In this document: positions 50,878-61,506 of the stretch, piece by piece
How positions within the stretch are numbered: position 1 is the first letter of the stretch
Layout: each line of letters starts with the position of its first letter
From: Mesaphorura yosii
Taxonomy: Eukaryota; Arthropoda; Collembola; Poduromorpha; Tullbergiidae
Assembly (NCBI GenBank): GCA_009869945.1
Contig: WIXG01000049.1
Span: forward strand, 1 to 64,000
Length of the DNA: 64,000 bases
Direction of reading: 5' to 3'
Translations under genes and position numbers: made by a program
The notes under the pieces: model-generated
Told to the model about the DNA's origin: nothing
Database searches by the model: none
The model's input: the letters and a program-made list of their open reading frames with translations, nothing else

Positions 50878-51673
50878 GTTCTCCATCGACATCAGCGTTC
50901 AGCGAATCACCGCCGAGTGCAGCGTTGCGCTACTGCGCTGCGACCTCCGACGCTGCTGCTGACGTTGTCAGTGCTAAGCAACGAAGGAGATTCGTTCTAT
51001 TTTCGTAATGTTCTTGTGTCGTTGTCTCCTCGTCAAAGCCAACGCAACTCCCTCAGCCAAGTTAACAAAGCAACAAAATTACCAAATCCTTTCGTGTGTC
51101 TTGGGTATGAATTTTTGTATTTCATTTTCTACTTCGTCATCTAGCAAGTCCAAAGCCAAGTTGCGAGCAGTCGGTCGAGTGGAGTTCGTGCATTCGAGAG
51201 TTGTGAAAGTTCATTCATCTGCGAAAGATTCAATGGCACTCGCACTTGTTCAAGTAATAATGGATTAGTAAACTGTTTTACAGGTTGGTAGGCGTTGCGT
51301 TAATGAGTTAATCAGTAGTTAACAATATTAATTAGTACTCAGTAATATTAAGTCTGATTCTTAGACTGTGGTGATCGTGATATTAAGCAGCAGGAAGCAA
51401 AAGGAAGCAGAACAGCAGCCGAGCCGTGGTCTTAATTAAAGTCAAGTCCAAATCCTGAATCCCTGCCCTGTCAGCCAAGTTTAAAGGTCAGTTAAGCAGT
51501 TAAGTCAGTCAGTACTGCCCTTATTCCCTATTTATAGAATTGTGCTGGCTATCTCAGCAGGTACCAGGCTGGCCTCAGGAATTAATTTTAAAACCCTGCT
51601 GTAATTTTACTTAACTGAATTCATCCATCTGTGTCTAGGAACAGCATAATTACAGTGAAATACAAAGTTGGCA
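50878..51673. other. Intergenic region upstream of Ube4B
   Basis: About 800 bp with no convincing coding sequence. It may hold the promoter and 5' leader exon(s) of Ube4B. A splice-acceptor-like gtgtctag ends at 51638, and there is an in-frame TGA shortly before the Ube4B ATG. Confidence 0.5.
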
Positions 51674-54600
51674 ATGGCGATGGAGTCACAACTCTCCAAG
51701 AACCTACGTCTGGTTTGTTCCGTATTTGACATCGAATTTGGAACCACTGATGGCGGTGATGGTGCTAATGAAACAGGAGGTGACGGAAACGACAAGGTCT
51801 TTAGCCTAAATCAATTCCTATCACCCAATCAAGATGGAGTTGAGAGGATGGATCAAGATGACCAAGCGCCAGTTACTAGTGAACCCATCGATTACGAAGA
51901 GCTGATTGCCACCGTTTGCTTGGAAATCGTCTCTCGCCACTTGTCAGGCAAAATGAAAGACAAGAAGTATACTCCAAAGGCACCAGCTGCTACTGGCGGC
52001 TCTGATTCTGGTTCCGAAGCGTCGTCGTCAACGTCAACACCACCGCCTTCTGCGTCGTCGGCTTCAGGCTCCGCGGAGAAGAAGGCTAAGCGTTCTCCAC
52101 GGCGAGACCGAGACCACAGTCCCAGTAAGACAATGGCTGAGTTAATGGAAACGAATGACACTGGGTCACTCATATGCTATTGGTTCTTGGACTCAGTTGA
52201 AAGAGCTTTTAATACTGAACGAAATCAATCAAGGGTAGGTATAATTCGATGTCCTACTTCAGTTTTGTTTCAGTGGGACAAATTCGTTATTAATGAATTT
52301 GTCTTTTCAGCGGTCCAGTTCAGCTGATTCTCAGGCAATTCTGCGCATAATTCGACAACAATGTATCCAATACATTGGACTTACTTTACAAGGTTTGGAT
52401 TTTAGAATTTAGGCATATTAATAATGCAAGCATAAGCAGCAGTCAATTAGTGTTGGCGATTCGGTTGCAGGTGCTTTCTGTTCAATGCCGGAACATACAT
52501 CACCAATACTTTATCCACTTTTGTTTCAACTCTTGCCAACGGAACTCATCCCTGAAGTGACCGACAAATGTTTCGGCGACTACGATACTTTCGCCCGCGT
52601 ATTTCAGCCACTTCTTCGCGGCTTGTGGTTCCGGATGAGGAGCAGTACGATGCTCAACAACGATCATCGAGCTCCACTCACGGTGCTTCAGCAACTCTGT
52701 GAAGTCAAGCATCAAGGATCAAATATGCGTCCGTTCGCCAAGCTCGTGGCAGACATGGACAACTTTCTGCCAATACCATGTACCAAGGCTGCCGGGTTGG
52801 AAATTGGTACCATCTCTTACTTGGCACCATTTTTCAAATTTTCGTTGATGTACGAAGATGATACAAAGTTGGCGAGTCGATTTTTCAACCCCGAAATTCC
52901 TGCCGAAGGCCTTGTGATCAAGACACTGCAAGACGAACTCCAGAATAGCAGAGTACGTCAAACGCGAAGAATTCTTGCCTAACACAGTTACAATTGTTCA
53001 TGTTTCTCTTTTCTTTTCAGGGATTTCTTCATAAGATCGTCCACTCAATTTTGTCAAACCAATCGTCTCGTGACTTGTGTATTCGGTTCTTGAGTCAAGT
53101 ATTGATGAAGAATTCCAGTCGGGCAAAGATTCAGAGCGACAGACGCGAGAATCTCACCGATGGACCAATGCTGAATTACTTATCTGTGCTGCAGCTACTG
53201 TGTCTCAAAGTTAAACTGGACAAGGTTGACCCATACCACCCATTTCACCCGGAATCGGTGGTGGACTTCAAGAATGACACGAGAATTCGTGGAGAGTCAA
53301 CCGAAGTTGATGCATGGATCAAGGGCTTAGGTAATCAATAATCAATCCATATCTGTGAAAAAGTACTTTAATTAATTCATTTTTCTAAATTTTAGTTGAG
53401 AAGAACCACGTTTGGCAAGAACCAAAGTTTCCAACTCAGTGCTGGTTCCTGACAATGCAGGCTCATCACATTTGTATGCTGCCTGCCATCAACAACTTCA
53501 CGCGCACCATGCGCCACATCAAAGAGTTGCAGCGGATGTTGAACAGTTTGGAAGGGTCGGAACAGGCACGAACTGGACCACAAGCCCGTCACAACCAGAA
53601 GTTGATCAAGCGATGGAAACATGAATTGAAGATCCTACAGCATTCCAGAGCCAGCGCAGAGGCCGTGGTGCTTGACGAGGAATTGATGAAGCGCTGTCTA
53701 AGTTTCTACACAACTGTCGCCGAGTATTTGAATTCCTTACTGATGCCAGGACTAGAGCCAGGACATATTCCTGAATTGCCACTCCAGAACGACTTTCCTC
53801 CAATTTTCACTTACCTGCCAGAATGGTACATGGAAGACATCACAGATTTCATTCATTTTGCGCTAAAGTAAGTCGAACTATCTATTCTACGTTTGCTACT
53901 ATTGCGACTGTGAAACTGATCACGATGATTAATCAATTCAAACTGTTTCCACAGTACGAATTCCGTTGGAATGGCTGACTTTGTGAGCAACTCTCTGATT
54001 CTCTGGTTGTTGGTCATTATTTGCTCAACGCAGTACTTGCGTAATCCATTCCTGATCGCAAAATTAGTAAGAACTATTTCTTCCACTTCTACCCGATTGG
54101 TCAGCCTTTCAGTAACACCTGCCCCTTTGATTGCAGGTGGAAGTCTTGTTCTTGATTAATCCTCACCTGCAAGGAAGGCGCACGGAGGCTCTCCACGCTC
54201 GCATTATGGCGCATCCGATTGCTGAGCAGCACTTGCCCTCGGCCTTGATGAAATTCTACACGGACGTCGAAACGACGGGTGCAAACACCGAGTTTTATGA
54301 CAAGTTTACCATTCGGTACAACATCAGCATCATTCTTAAGACGATGTGGGAGAGCCAAGTTCACAAGTACGTTCACTTCGTTCAATTAACTTAAAAACGA
54401 ACATTGGAAAAGTGAATCTGAATCTGTTTACAAACAGTTTCCTTATTTGTATTACAGAGAAGCTATTATAAAGGAGTCCAAGTCAGGCAAGCAGTTTGTC
54501 AGGTTCATCAACATGCTGATGAATGACACAACGTATTTGCTGGATGAAAGCCTGGATATTTTGAAAAAAATTCGTGAAGTTCAGGATTTGCAAGCGGACA

Positions 54601-55487
54601 CTGCCCGCTGGGCCGCGTTAACTCAAGAACAGCAGCAGGCGAAGGTTCGCCTCCTCCAAGACTCTGAGCGCCAGTGCAGCAGCTACTTGCTTTTGGCCCG
54701 AGAAACTGTCAACATGTTCCATTACTTGACAGAACGAATCCGCGATCCGTTCCTACGACCAGAATTGGGCGTTCGTCTCGCGTCCATGTTAAATTACAAC
54801 CTCTCGCAGCTTTGCGGACCAAAGTGCAAGAATTTGAAGGTGCGGAACCCTGATAAGTACGGCTGGGATCCGAGAAAGTTGCTGTCTAGTTTGGTGGATA
54901 TTTATCTTCACTTGGACTGTGATGAATTTGCCACTGCACTGGCAAATGATGAGGTACGGCAAAAGAAGACCCCGGAACTTCATCATTTAATTGCCAGCCA
55001 ACATTGCACTGATATTGTCTGATTTATTTTACAGCGATCATTCAGTGTCGAATTGTTTAATGACGCGGCTAGCCGAATGGAGCGAAACAACATTGTATTT
55101 GAAGCAAAAATAGCACAGTTTCGAGCGCTGGGCGCACGTGCGGAGCAGGTTCGAATTCAGCTTCAGAGACAGGAAACTGATTACAGCGATGCGCCGGAGG
55201 AATTCAGAGGTAAGCTTTATCTTTCCATGAAAACAATAATTGCCCTGAAATGGAGTAACGCAAGTGATTTCGATTATTTAGATCCACTCATGGACACGCT
55301 GATGGATGATCCTGTCATCCTCCCAAGTGGCAAGATAATGGACCGTTCCATCATCGTTCGGCATCTCCTCAACTCCAACACGGACCCCTTCAACCGTCAG
55401 CCGCTTTCGGAGGACATGCTGAAGGAAGCAACGGAGTTGAAGCAGCGGATCATCGACTGGAAGCACCGAAAGGATATTTCTCAGTAA
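51674..55487 (+). CDS. Ube4b: Ubiquitin conjugation factor E4 B (Ufd2-type U-box ligase)
   Basis: Extends ubiquitin chains on substrates, working with p97/VCP in degradation. Coding exons: 51674-52234, 52311-52392, 52471-52952, 53021-53330, 53396-53867, 53955-54066, 54137-54366, 54458-54953, 55035-55209, 55282-55487. They join in frame to 1041 aa with GT-AG sites throughout. Residues 1-215 form a variable N-terminus with a Ser-rich and basic stretch. From about 216 the Ufd2 core runs with [31 protein letters not shown] and [13 protein letters not shown]. The U-box is residues 974-1035 ([39 protein letters not shown]). Introns are 65-91 bp. The start is the first of two close ATGs and an in-frame TGA lies just upstream. 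The vertebrate N-terminal RRRRLARL-type helix is absent. Identity is very secure. Confidence 0.96.
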
Positions 55488-55820
55488 TGACGATGACAAA
55501 ACCGATACGCTTGGTACTTTGTTCTTTATTGTATTGGCGCAAATGAATTAATTTAATTGAAATTGAAGCCAAACGTGATTAATAGTCTTGCAGTAGCCCA
55601 CCACTGCAGTGGTGCGGTGGCGTGCTTAGTTAATTCTAATTGTAACCCTTCTGAGTATCTTGTGTGTAAACTTTAATTATTGACGATAATCGCTCTGAAC
55701 GTGACCGTAATTCTTATTCGTCAGTACAAAATAGGTTCTAAATTACAGCCGCTGCTGTTGCTGTCGCTGTTGCTGTCAATGTCGCTACTCTGCGCTCTGC
55801 ATTTTTGACGACGAAGTACG

Positions 55821-55826
55821 AATAAA
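55821..55826 (+). promoter_or_regulatory. AATAAA poly(A) signal of Ube4B
   Basis: A canonical hexamer 334 bp after the Ube4B stop, followed by a T/G-rich stretch (TGTTGTATTTGTGT). Confidence 0.6.
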
Positions 55827-56142
55827 CTGTTGTATTTGTGTCGCATATTCAATTTACTCATTGTTTATTTCGTCCTCCGGCTTCTACTTCTTGACCGACC
55901 TCGTGATGGACGTGCTGCGACGCAGCTGAATCAGTAATCAGTAGGGTTATTGCACAAGAATGGCTTCCAGTTCAAGAAATTTCGCTACGTGTCAATTTCG
56001 TAATTGAGTACACTTGACCTTTGCCCTCTCGCCTTGCCTCTTGCGAAGCGATGAAAGGCGACGCTGCAGATGTGTCGTTTATCGCCTGTCGGTTTGATAC
56101 TAGTACTGATAGCTGAGATGAGGCAGCAGAAGGACGCACGAT

Positions 56143-56150
56143 TTATATAC
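56143..56150 (+). promoter_or_regulatory. Possible TATA box of cytidine deaminase
   Basis: TTATATAC lies 277 bp before the ATG in an otherwise mixed-composition spacer. Spacing to a start site cannot be tested here. Confidence 0.25.
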
Positions 56151-56426
56151 TTGCTTATTATAACGCTTGCAGTTCACTAGTTCATACAATTCCACTTTAC
56201 ATCAGCATGAAATGACCCATAAATCCTCAGCTTGAAGGAAAACAGATGACCACAGCCACAGCGTCAGCACTTAGCACGAGTGTCAAATCAGAAGATTGAG
56301 GATAAATATCAGTTACAAATCGAGAAACAAGGTTTGTCAGTTCAGCAGCTCAAAGCTTCACTGACTAGCTCCAAGCATCTTCACTTCATTAGCCAGCGCT
56401 TGGAACTGCGACTGGAAACATTGACG

Positions 56427-57010
56427 ATGGCACCAATCGCCGTTGCTACGAATGGAATCGTCAAATTCTCGACTAAGGAAATTGGTAAGTATATTCTTGT
56501 TAATTGTGCGTTAATTTATTGAGCTAATTCGTCAGGAGCGGGAAGAAGCCTAACCTTGCTGATGAATTTTGGTTCCTTCAAGCAGATCCAGCAATAAAGA
56601 ACCTCGTCGAGGAAAGCATCGCCGCCCGCAAGAAGTCATACTGCCCATACAGCCGATTCTCCGTTGGAGCCGCGGTCCTGTGCAAAGATGGCACAATTTT
56701 CCAAGGCTGCAATGTGGAAAACGTCTCTTTCGGGCTCACAATCTGCGCCGAGCGTACCGCCGTCGTGAAAGCCATTTCTGAAGGGAAGAAAGATGAGTAC
56801 GAAGCCGTCGCTGTCACAGCAGAGATGAAGGACATCTTCACTACGCCATGCGGAGCATGTCGCCAATTCCTGGCCGAGTTCAACCCCAGAATGAAAGTGT
56901 ACATGTACAATCCGGCAACGGACAAAGTAGCCCTCACGACGCTAGAGCACCTCCTGCCTGGAGCCTTTTCACCGGAAGTGGCCACATTTGATATTAATTT
57001 TCCAGTGTGA
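56427..57010 (+). CDS. Cda: Cytidine deaminase (pyrimidine salvage)
   Basis: Hydrolytic deamination of cytidine and deoxycytidine to uridine forms; zinc enzyme, cytosolic, normally a homotetramer. Exons 56427-56484 and 56586-57010 join in phase 1 (ATT G|AT) to 160 aa. Motifs: SVGAAV and GCNVEN (residues 45-65), CAERTA (73-78) with zinc ligand C73 and catalytic E75, and PCGACRQ (107-113) with zinc ligands C108 and C111. The motifs are followed by the LLPGAFSPE tail. Length is typical of the short tetrameric family. The frame is open upstream of the ATG but carries no earlier ATG. The protein looks like an ordinary animal CDA. It lies head-to-tail with the murC-like gene, 240 bp upstream of it. 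Confidence 0.96.
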
Positions 57011-57018
57011 AATGTAGC

Positions 57019-57024
57019 AATAAA
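57019..57024 (+). promoter_or_regulatory. AATAAA poly(A) signal of cytidine deaminase
   Basis: A canonical hexamer 8 bp after the stop codon, giving a very short 3' UTR. It separates this transcript from the murC-like gene. Confidence 0.7.
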
Positions 57025-57250
57025 GAATTTTAACAGTAATTCATTCATTACTTTGAGTTTGACGATGCGATGCTTCTGACCTTTGCCGTTTGCTCAAATG
57101 GGATTTAGATAAGAGAGGAACTTGCTTTCTGCTTGAACTTCTTTTCTTGATCTTCCTTGCCCAGTTACCTCGTTACTAAACCACAGCTCCAGTTGACGCT
57201 CACTTGTCATTTTAATTTTCCGGATCGGGCATAGCTAAGAGTTAATTAAA

Positions 57251-59004
57251 ATGGATTCCAACAATTCTGAGTTCAAGCAGGCAGTCGACAATCCAAATAC
57301 AACAGCATCTAAATTGGTGCACTTAGTAGGAATCGGTGGAATTGGGATGAGTGCACTCGCCCAGGTTCTCCACGCCAAGAAATACATCGTGCAAGGGAGT
57401 GACAGGCAACAAAATTCGCTGACGGCCCTCCTCTCCAGCTTGGGAGTGAAAATATTCCAGGGACACGACGCAGCACACGTCACATCGACTGACATTCACA
57501 TGGTCGTCGTTTCCTCATCGATCCGTAACACTAATCCGGAGCTGCGTCGAGCGAAAGAGTTGAACATTCCGGTGCTGACGCGGGGAGAAATGCTGGCTCG
57601 GCTGATGGAAGGTAGTCAAAGCATCGTTATCACAGGTATTGCGTCAAATAAATTGCAGGTATCAGGCTTGCTGATCGTGATTAGCAACCTGTTTACTTGT
57701 AATTTTCAGGCACGCACGGCAAGACGACGGTCACTTCCCTCATTGGCCACATTCTGAACTGCATGACACCCAAACAGAATCTGACAATCATTAACGGCGG
57801 CATCATGCGCAATTGTGGGAGCAACGTCTTGATTCAATCCGCATTCACTGCTGATCCGATAGAAACAGAATACTGGAACAATTCCAGGGCTCAGAAGCAG
57901 AAGTACCGACTGAAGGAGTGGTTTGTGGTCGAAGGAGACGAGTCTGACGGCACAATGCTGCTGCTCCCCAGGCGGATCGCAGTGATCGTAAATATTGACT
58001 TGGATCACATGAATTATTACAAGACGGAGGAGAATCTGATGCGGGCATTCCAGCAATTTGTGGAAGATACATTGGAGGGCGGCGGTTCCGTTGTTTTATG
58101 CACGGATTGTCCACGCGCACGCCAAATTTATGAGAAATTACTGGAAGCTGGTCGGTCTGGACGTCTGCATCAAGTACAAGGACAAAACAGGGACTCGCAA
58201 GTGATCACTTACGGACTACACGAGGGGCCGGCAGGACAACTTGCCTTCACTCATGTTCAAGGATGGAATTCCAGTCAAGACGTCCACGGAATGCATGTTG
58301 ACATCCGAATACTTGGCGTTGGAAGTTCCCACTTCCGATGGGAAAATGTCTTCGTCCCACTGTATGGAAGCCACAACATACAGAATGCTCTCGCCGCCGC
58401 TGCAGTGGCCACGCATTTCGAAGTCACCGAAGACGATTTTCGAAAGGCGATGGTCTCATTTCTTGGCACAAAACGGCGATTCACAGTCACCGGCGAAGTG
58501 CAGGGCATTATGATAATCGACGACTACGCGCACCATCCAGCAGAAATCGCGGCCACCCTGATTGCAGCCAGAAACTTAATCTCTAGTCGCCAAACCGATG
58601 GGCGATTGGTGGTAGTTCATCAGGTTCACCAGTACTACAGGCTCCAGCAATCGTATGAAGAGTTTGTGCGCTGTTTTGAAGCTGCCGACCTCGCAATTTT
58701 GCCACCCGTTTATGCCCTCGGTGAAGAGCCGATTCCTGGCGTGAGCTTGGACACCCTTGCACGTGACGTCAATATCAATGCCAAGTCATTCTATCAGACA
58801 CCCAAGGTCTCAGACTCAGACTCCAGCGGTGGACCATTTGCCAGGGCCGTGAGCTCCTTCGACGAGGTGAACAGGGTCCTGCTAGAATACTGCAAGTCGG
58901 GTGACATTATTGTTTGCTGTGGGGCGGGCAGCATTACTGAATTGGCGCACCAGCTTCCAAATGCCCTACGTCTAAAGTTAAATAATACTTACTTGACTTG
59001 TTAA
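57251..59004 (+). CDS. murC: MurC-type UDP-N-acetylmuramate--L-alanine ligase (bacterial origin)
   Basis: In bacteria this ATP-dependent Mur ligase adds L-Ala to UDP-MurNAc in peptidoglycan synthesis. Exons 57251-57635 and 57710-59004 join in phase 1 to 559 aa; the 74-bp intron splits the first Gly codon of the P-loop. Domains: an N-terminal Rossmann domain with VGIGGIGMSALAQ (26-38) and GSD; a central ATPase domain with GTHGKTT (129-135), EGDESDGT (203-210), DLDHM (225-229) and SHNIQNALAA (349-358); and a C-terminal domain with KRRF (383-386), DDYAHHPAE (399-407), YALGEEPIPGVS (463-474) and GAGSIT (533-538). All key motifs are intact. It is longer than the usual 450-490 aa because of a 20-residue N-terminal extension and insertions near 171-197 and 485-510. 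DDYAHHP with 'IPGVS' marks MurC rather than MurD/E/F or Mpl. No peptidoglycan partner is seen nearby. Its role in the host is unknown. Confidence 0.95.
57636..57709 (+). other. Spliceosomal intron inside the murC P-loop
   Basis: 74 bp, donor ACAG|gtatt and acceptor attttcag|G, with a pyrimidine-rich 3' end. Removal restores an exact ITGTHGKTT motif, which is strong evidence that the junction is correct. The length is not a multiple of three, so unspliced RNA would be frameshifted. Confidence 0.9.
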
Positions 59005-59515
59005 TTATTAATATGCAGCAGAACACTAATAATGTCGTAATTCAGTGACTGCAACTGATTATTAAGGAATTCAAAATATACAATGACAGACTGCAAGGAC
59101 ACCTTGGACTTAATATGGATTTAAAATGAAATTACTTCATTCGTTTGGCGAGTCTCCTCTGAGTATGCCACCAAGCAAGCTAGCCGGCGTTCCAAACAGC
59201 ACAAGAATGGGGAAATAAAAGCATTATACTTAGGACTTAAGTTAGGTGTGTGACTTTGTGAAGGGACTGAACCAGCGAATGACGCAAAGTTGGTCAAGGA
59301 GGTGACGAACGTAATTCAGTAACTGTGCTTATAATTTATGCAAAGAATCAATACAAAATTTGGAACAGTAAATAAGACAGATAATAAGTAAAGAGAGTAA
59401 AATTTTTTAGAAGTGTTTAACTTAAGAAGGCCAGTTATTTTCGATCTTTTCTCCAGTGAAGAAGCCAGGCAAAACCGAAGCCCAAATCCGTCTGAAGCTC
59501 CATGAATCAGCGTAT
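59005..59515. other. Tail-to-tail spacer between murC and Swiprosin
   Basis: Holds the 3' UTR of murC up to its AATAAA at 59214-59219 and the 3' UTR of the minus-strand Swiprosin gene. No coding sequence seen. Confidence 0.6.
59214..59219 (+). promoter_or_regulatory. AATAAA poly(A) signal of murC
   Basis: A canonical eukaryotic hexamer 210 bp after the murC stop. A bacterial gene would not need it, so it supports host transcription of this gene. Confidence 0.65.
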
Positions 59516-61466
59516 TCACTGCGTCAAGGTCACTTGTTCGAAGAATGCGTGTTTCTGTGCGAATTCTTGGCGCTTTTGCTTCTTCTCTAGCTCCTGCTTG
59601 CGTTTTTCCTCCTGTTCCTTCTTCACTTCCATCTCAAACTTGCTTTGAACCTTCAATTGCTCAATCTGTAGGATAAGAAAGGCAAAGAGAATGAGTAAAA
59701 ATTCTTGTAATGCTCTTATCATTGACACTTGGCACTTCTCACATGTGCTATCGCTTACTTTGGCTTCGAAGAAGTTCTTAGCACCATCGACGCCCACTTC
59801 TTTGATGTCCACTTCAGTCAGCTTTGTGAGTGCGGAGAGTCCAGAGTCAGATTCCAGTTGTCCAGCCTTGGCTTTGTGGTAAATCAGCAGAAACTGTCAA
59901 AAATAAATCAAAACAATAAGCCATTAGCACAGCAGCTGCATTAAAGTGCATTTATGCGTAAGGGCGCTAAATCTTTACGAAAGTGCTCGTTCGTCCCTCA
60001 TTACTCGAATCTCGAATGTATGTCACACAGTCACACTTCATTGTGTGTATAAATTCACATCTCGCATGTATCACGTATCAAGACACATGAGTCATGAATT
60101 ATGAAAGTTATACTCCCATAATAATAATCCATTTCTCAATCCTCAACCGTGGTTAAGTTTAATCTCGAAATGCAGTTTTCAGCATACATTACATTCCATT
60201 TCGGCTACACTGCAATGCGACTGAAGTCGGTCGAGAGTCGAGTAAGTGAAACTGATTCATTTCTGCCTCTGCCTTGCGCCTTGTCCCATTTAGCTTTTGT
60301 TCCTCGATTTCGATTTCCCAATGAAAGGGTCGACAGTCGACAACAATGAAATGCCACAGCCTGCCAGCTTGCTTGCCCGTCGCCATCGCCGCGACCGCGA
60401 TTAAACGGATACAGAAAGAACCGCGATTGCGATTGGCGATTGAATTGAGGGTATTCAAATGTCCATTAGCACTTTAACGATAAATGAATGGATGAATCAG
60501 CACCAGCGGCAGCAGGAAAAGAATTAAACGCTGCACAAGGCAGTCTGACTCACGCGACTGGCGATGCCTTTTATAGTCAAAAGTGAACTAGTCAAGTTGA
60601 AGTTGGACTTAACTTACTTCATTGAAGCTGATTTTGGAGTCGCCGTCCGTGTCCACCTCCTGAATCATGCGCTTCAGACTTAAATGCGTTTGCGGCGCGC
60701 CCAGAGTCTCCATCATCAGCTTCATGTCCTCCAGATCCAGGTAGCCGTCCTTATCGCGATCAAATCTGAAAGGCAAGACAAACGCATTACGCATGGAAAT
60801 GGCATTAATGCAATGCGCCAACCAACAAGCCACTTAACTGCCGCATTATAAGCATTAAGCACGCGTACAGGAGTGCATTAAGAACGCATTTTGCTCATTT
60901 CCGGTCTGATTCTATGCAAGAGCACGTACAAGACAGCAATATAAACATTCGAGCGTCGAACTTCATTCGAGTTGAGAGGCTGCTGACTGTTTTGTCGCTG
61001 CGCTGACTCGACTCGAAAAACATTTACATTATCACTGACGAAAATAGAAAAGGGACAACATGCAACGTGTTACAAACAAGAGGATGTCGAGTTGTGAGTT
61101 TTTTGAGCGAGCTGTCGAAAGATATTACACTAAACACGGTCAAAGGAGTCTGATTTTAACAGGAGGCTGTGAACTCGCATTCGCATTGAGCTGGAAATTC
61201 CTTATTCGTAAATGCAGGAGGAAAACCGAAGCGAGACCCAAAAAGGCTATGCAAAGCAGCAAAAGTGGTCTTATTTACAACTATTTCTTGAGAATTGTGA
61301 CATACCTCTGAAATATTGTCCGATACTCTCTTATCTCCTTGCGGCTGAGCATTTTGGTGAGGTCAATTTTGTCCTGATTCTGTTGTATGATGTGGGCAGC
61401 CTCTTCTTCGCTCAGCTCGCAGCGCTGCTGACGCTTTTCGAGCTTCTGAGTCAGATCTGAGTCCAT
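59516..61466 (-). CDS. Swip-1: Swiprosin / EF-hand domain-containing protein (EFHD1/2 family)
   Basis: A calcium-binding actin regulator. Minus-strand exons 61466-61306, 60765-60618, 59893-59759 and 59665-59516 join in frame to 197 aa with GT-AG sites. N-terminal residues 1-50 are polar and helix-prone. EF-hand loops lie at 56-67 (DRDKDGYLDLED) and 92-103 (DTDGDSKISFNE). They are separated by the family signature KLMMETLGAPQTHLSLK, which EFHD1/2 share closely. Next comes EVGVDGAKNFFEAK, and a charged C-terminal coiled coil runs from about 149 to 190. Start: the first ATG (MDSDLTQKLE) after acceptor ggtttcag at 61506. A further 5' non-coding exon with donor GTG|gtaagt at 61914 is likely. The family usually has 200-240 aa, so the N-terminus is slightly short. 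Confidence 0.95.
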
Positions 61467-61506
61467 CACGGCTGCAGCTGGCTTATGAGTTATGATCCGT
61501 CGACGC

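Larger units (their letters stand above)
55488..56426. other. Ube4B 3' UTR and spacer before cytidine deaminase
   Basis: A 3' UTR probably runs to the AATAAA at 55821-55826. The rest is the promoter and 5' leader of the deaminase gene, with a TATA-like TTATATAC at 56143-56150. No other gene seen. Confidence 0.5.

Noticed and set aside
52274-52310. Alternative upstream acceptor for Ube4B exon 2
   Set aside because: A tttcag occurs at 52268-52273, but using it adds 37 nt and breaks the frame.
57251-59004. murC as bacterial contamination or a chimeric assembly
   Set aside because: It has a GT-AG intron whose removal restores the P-loop exactly, a eukaryotic poly(A) signal, composition like its neighbours, and animal genes close by on both sides. 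No other bacterial gene or operon is present.
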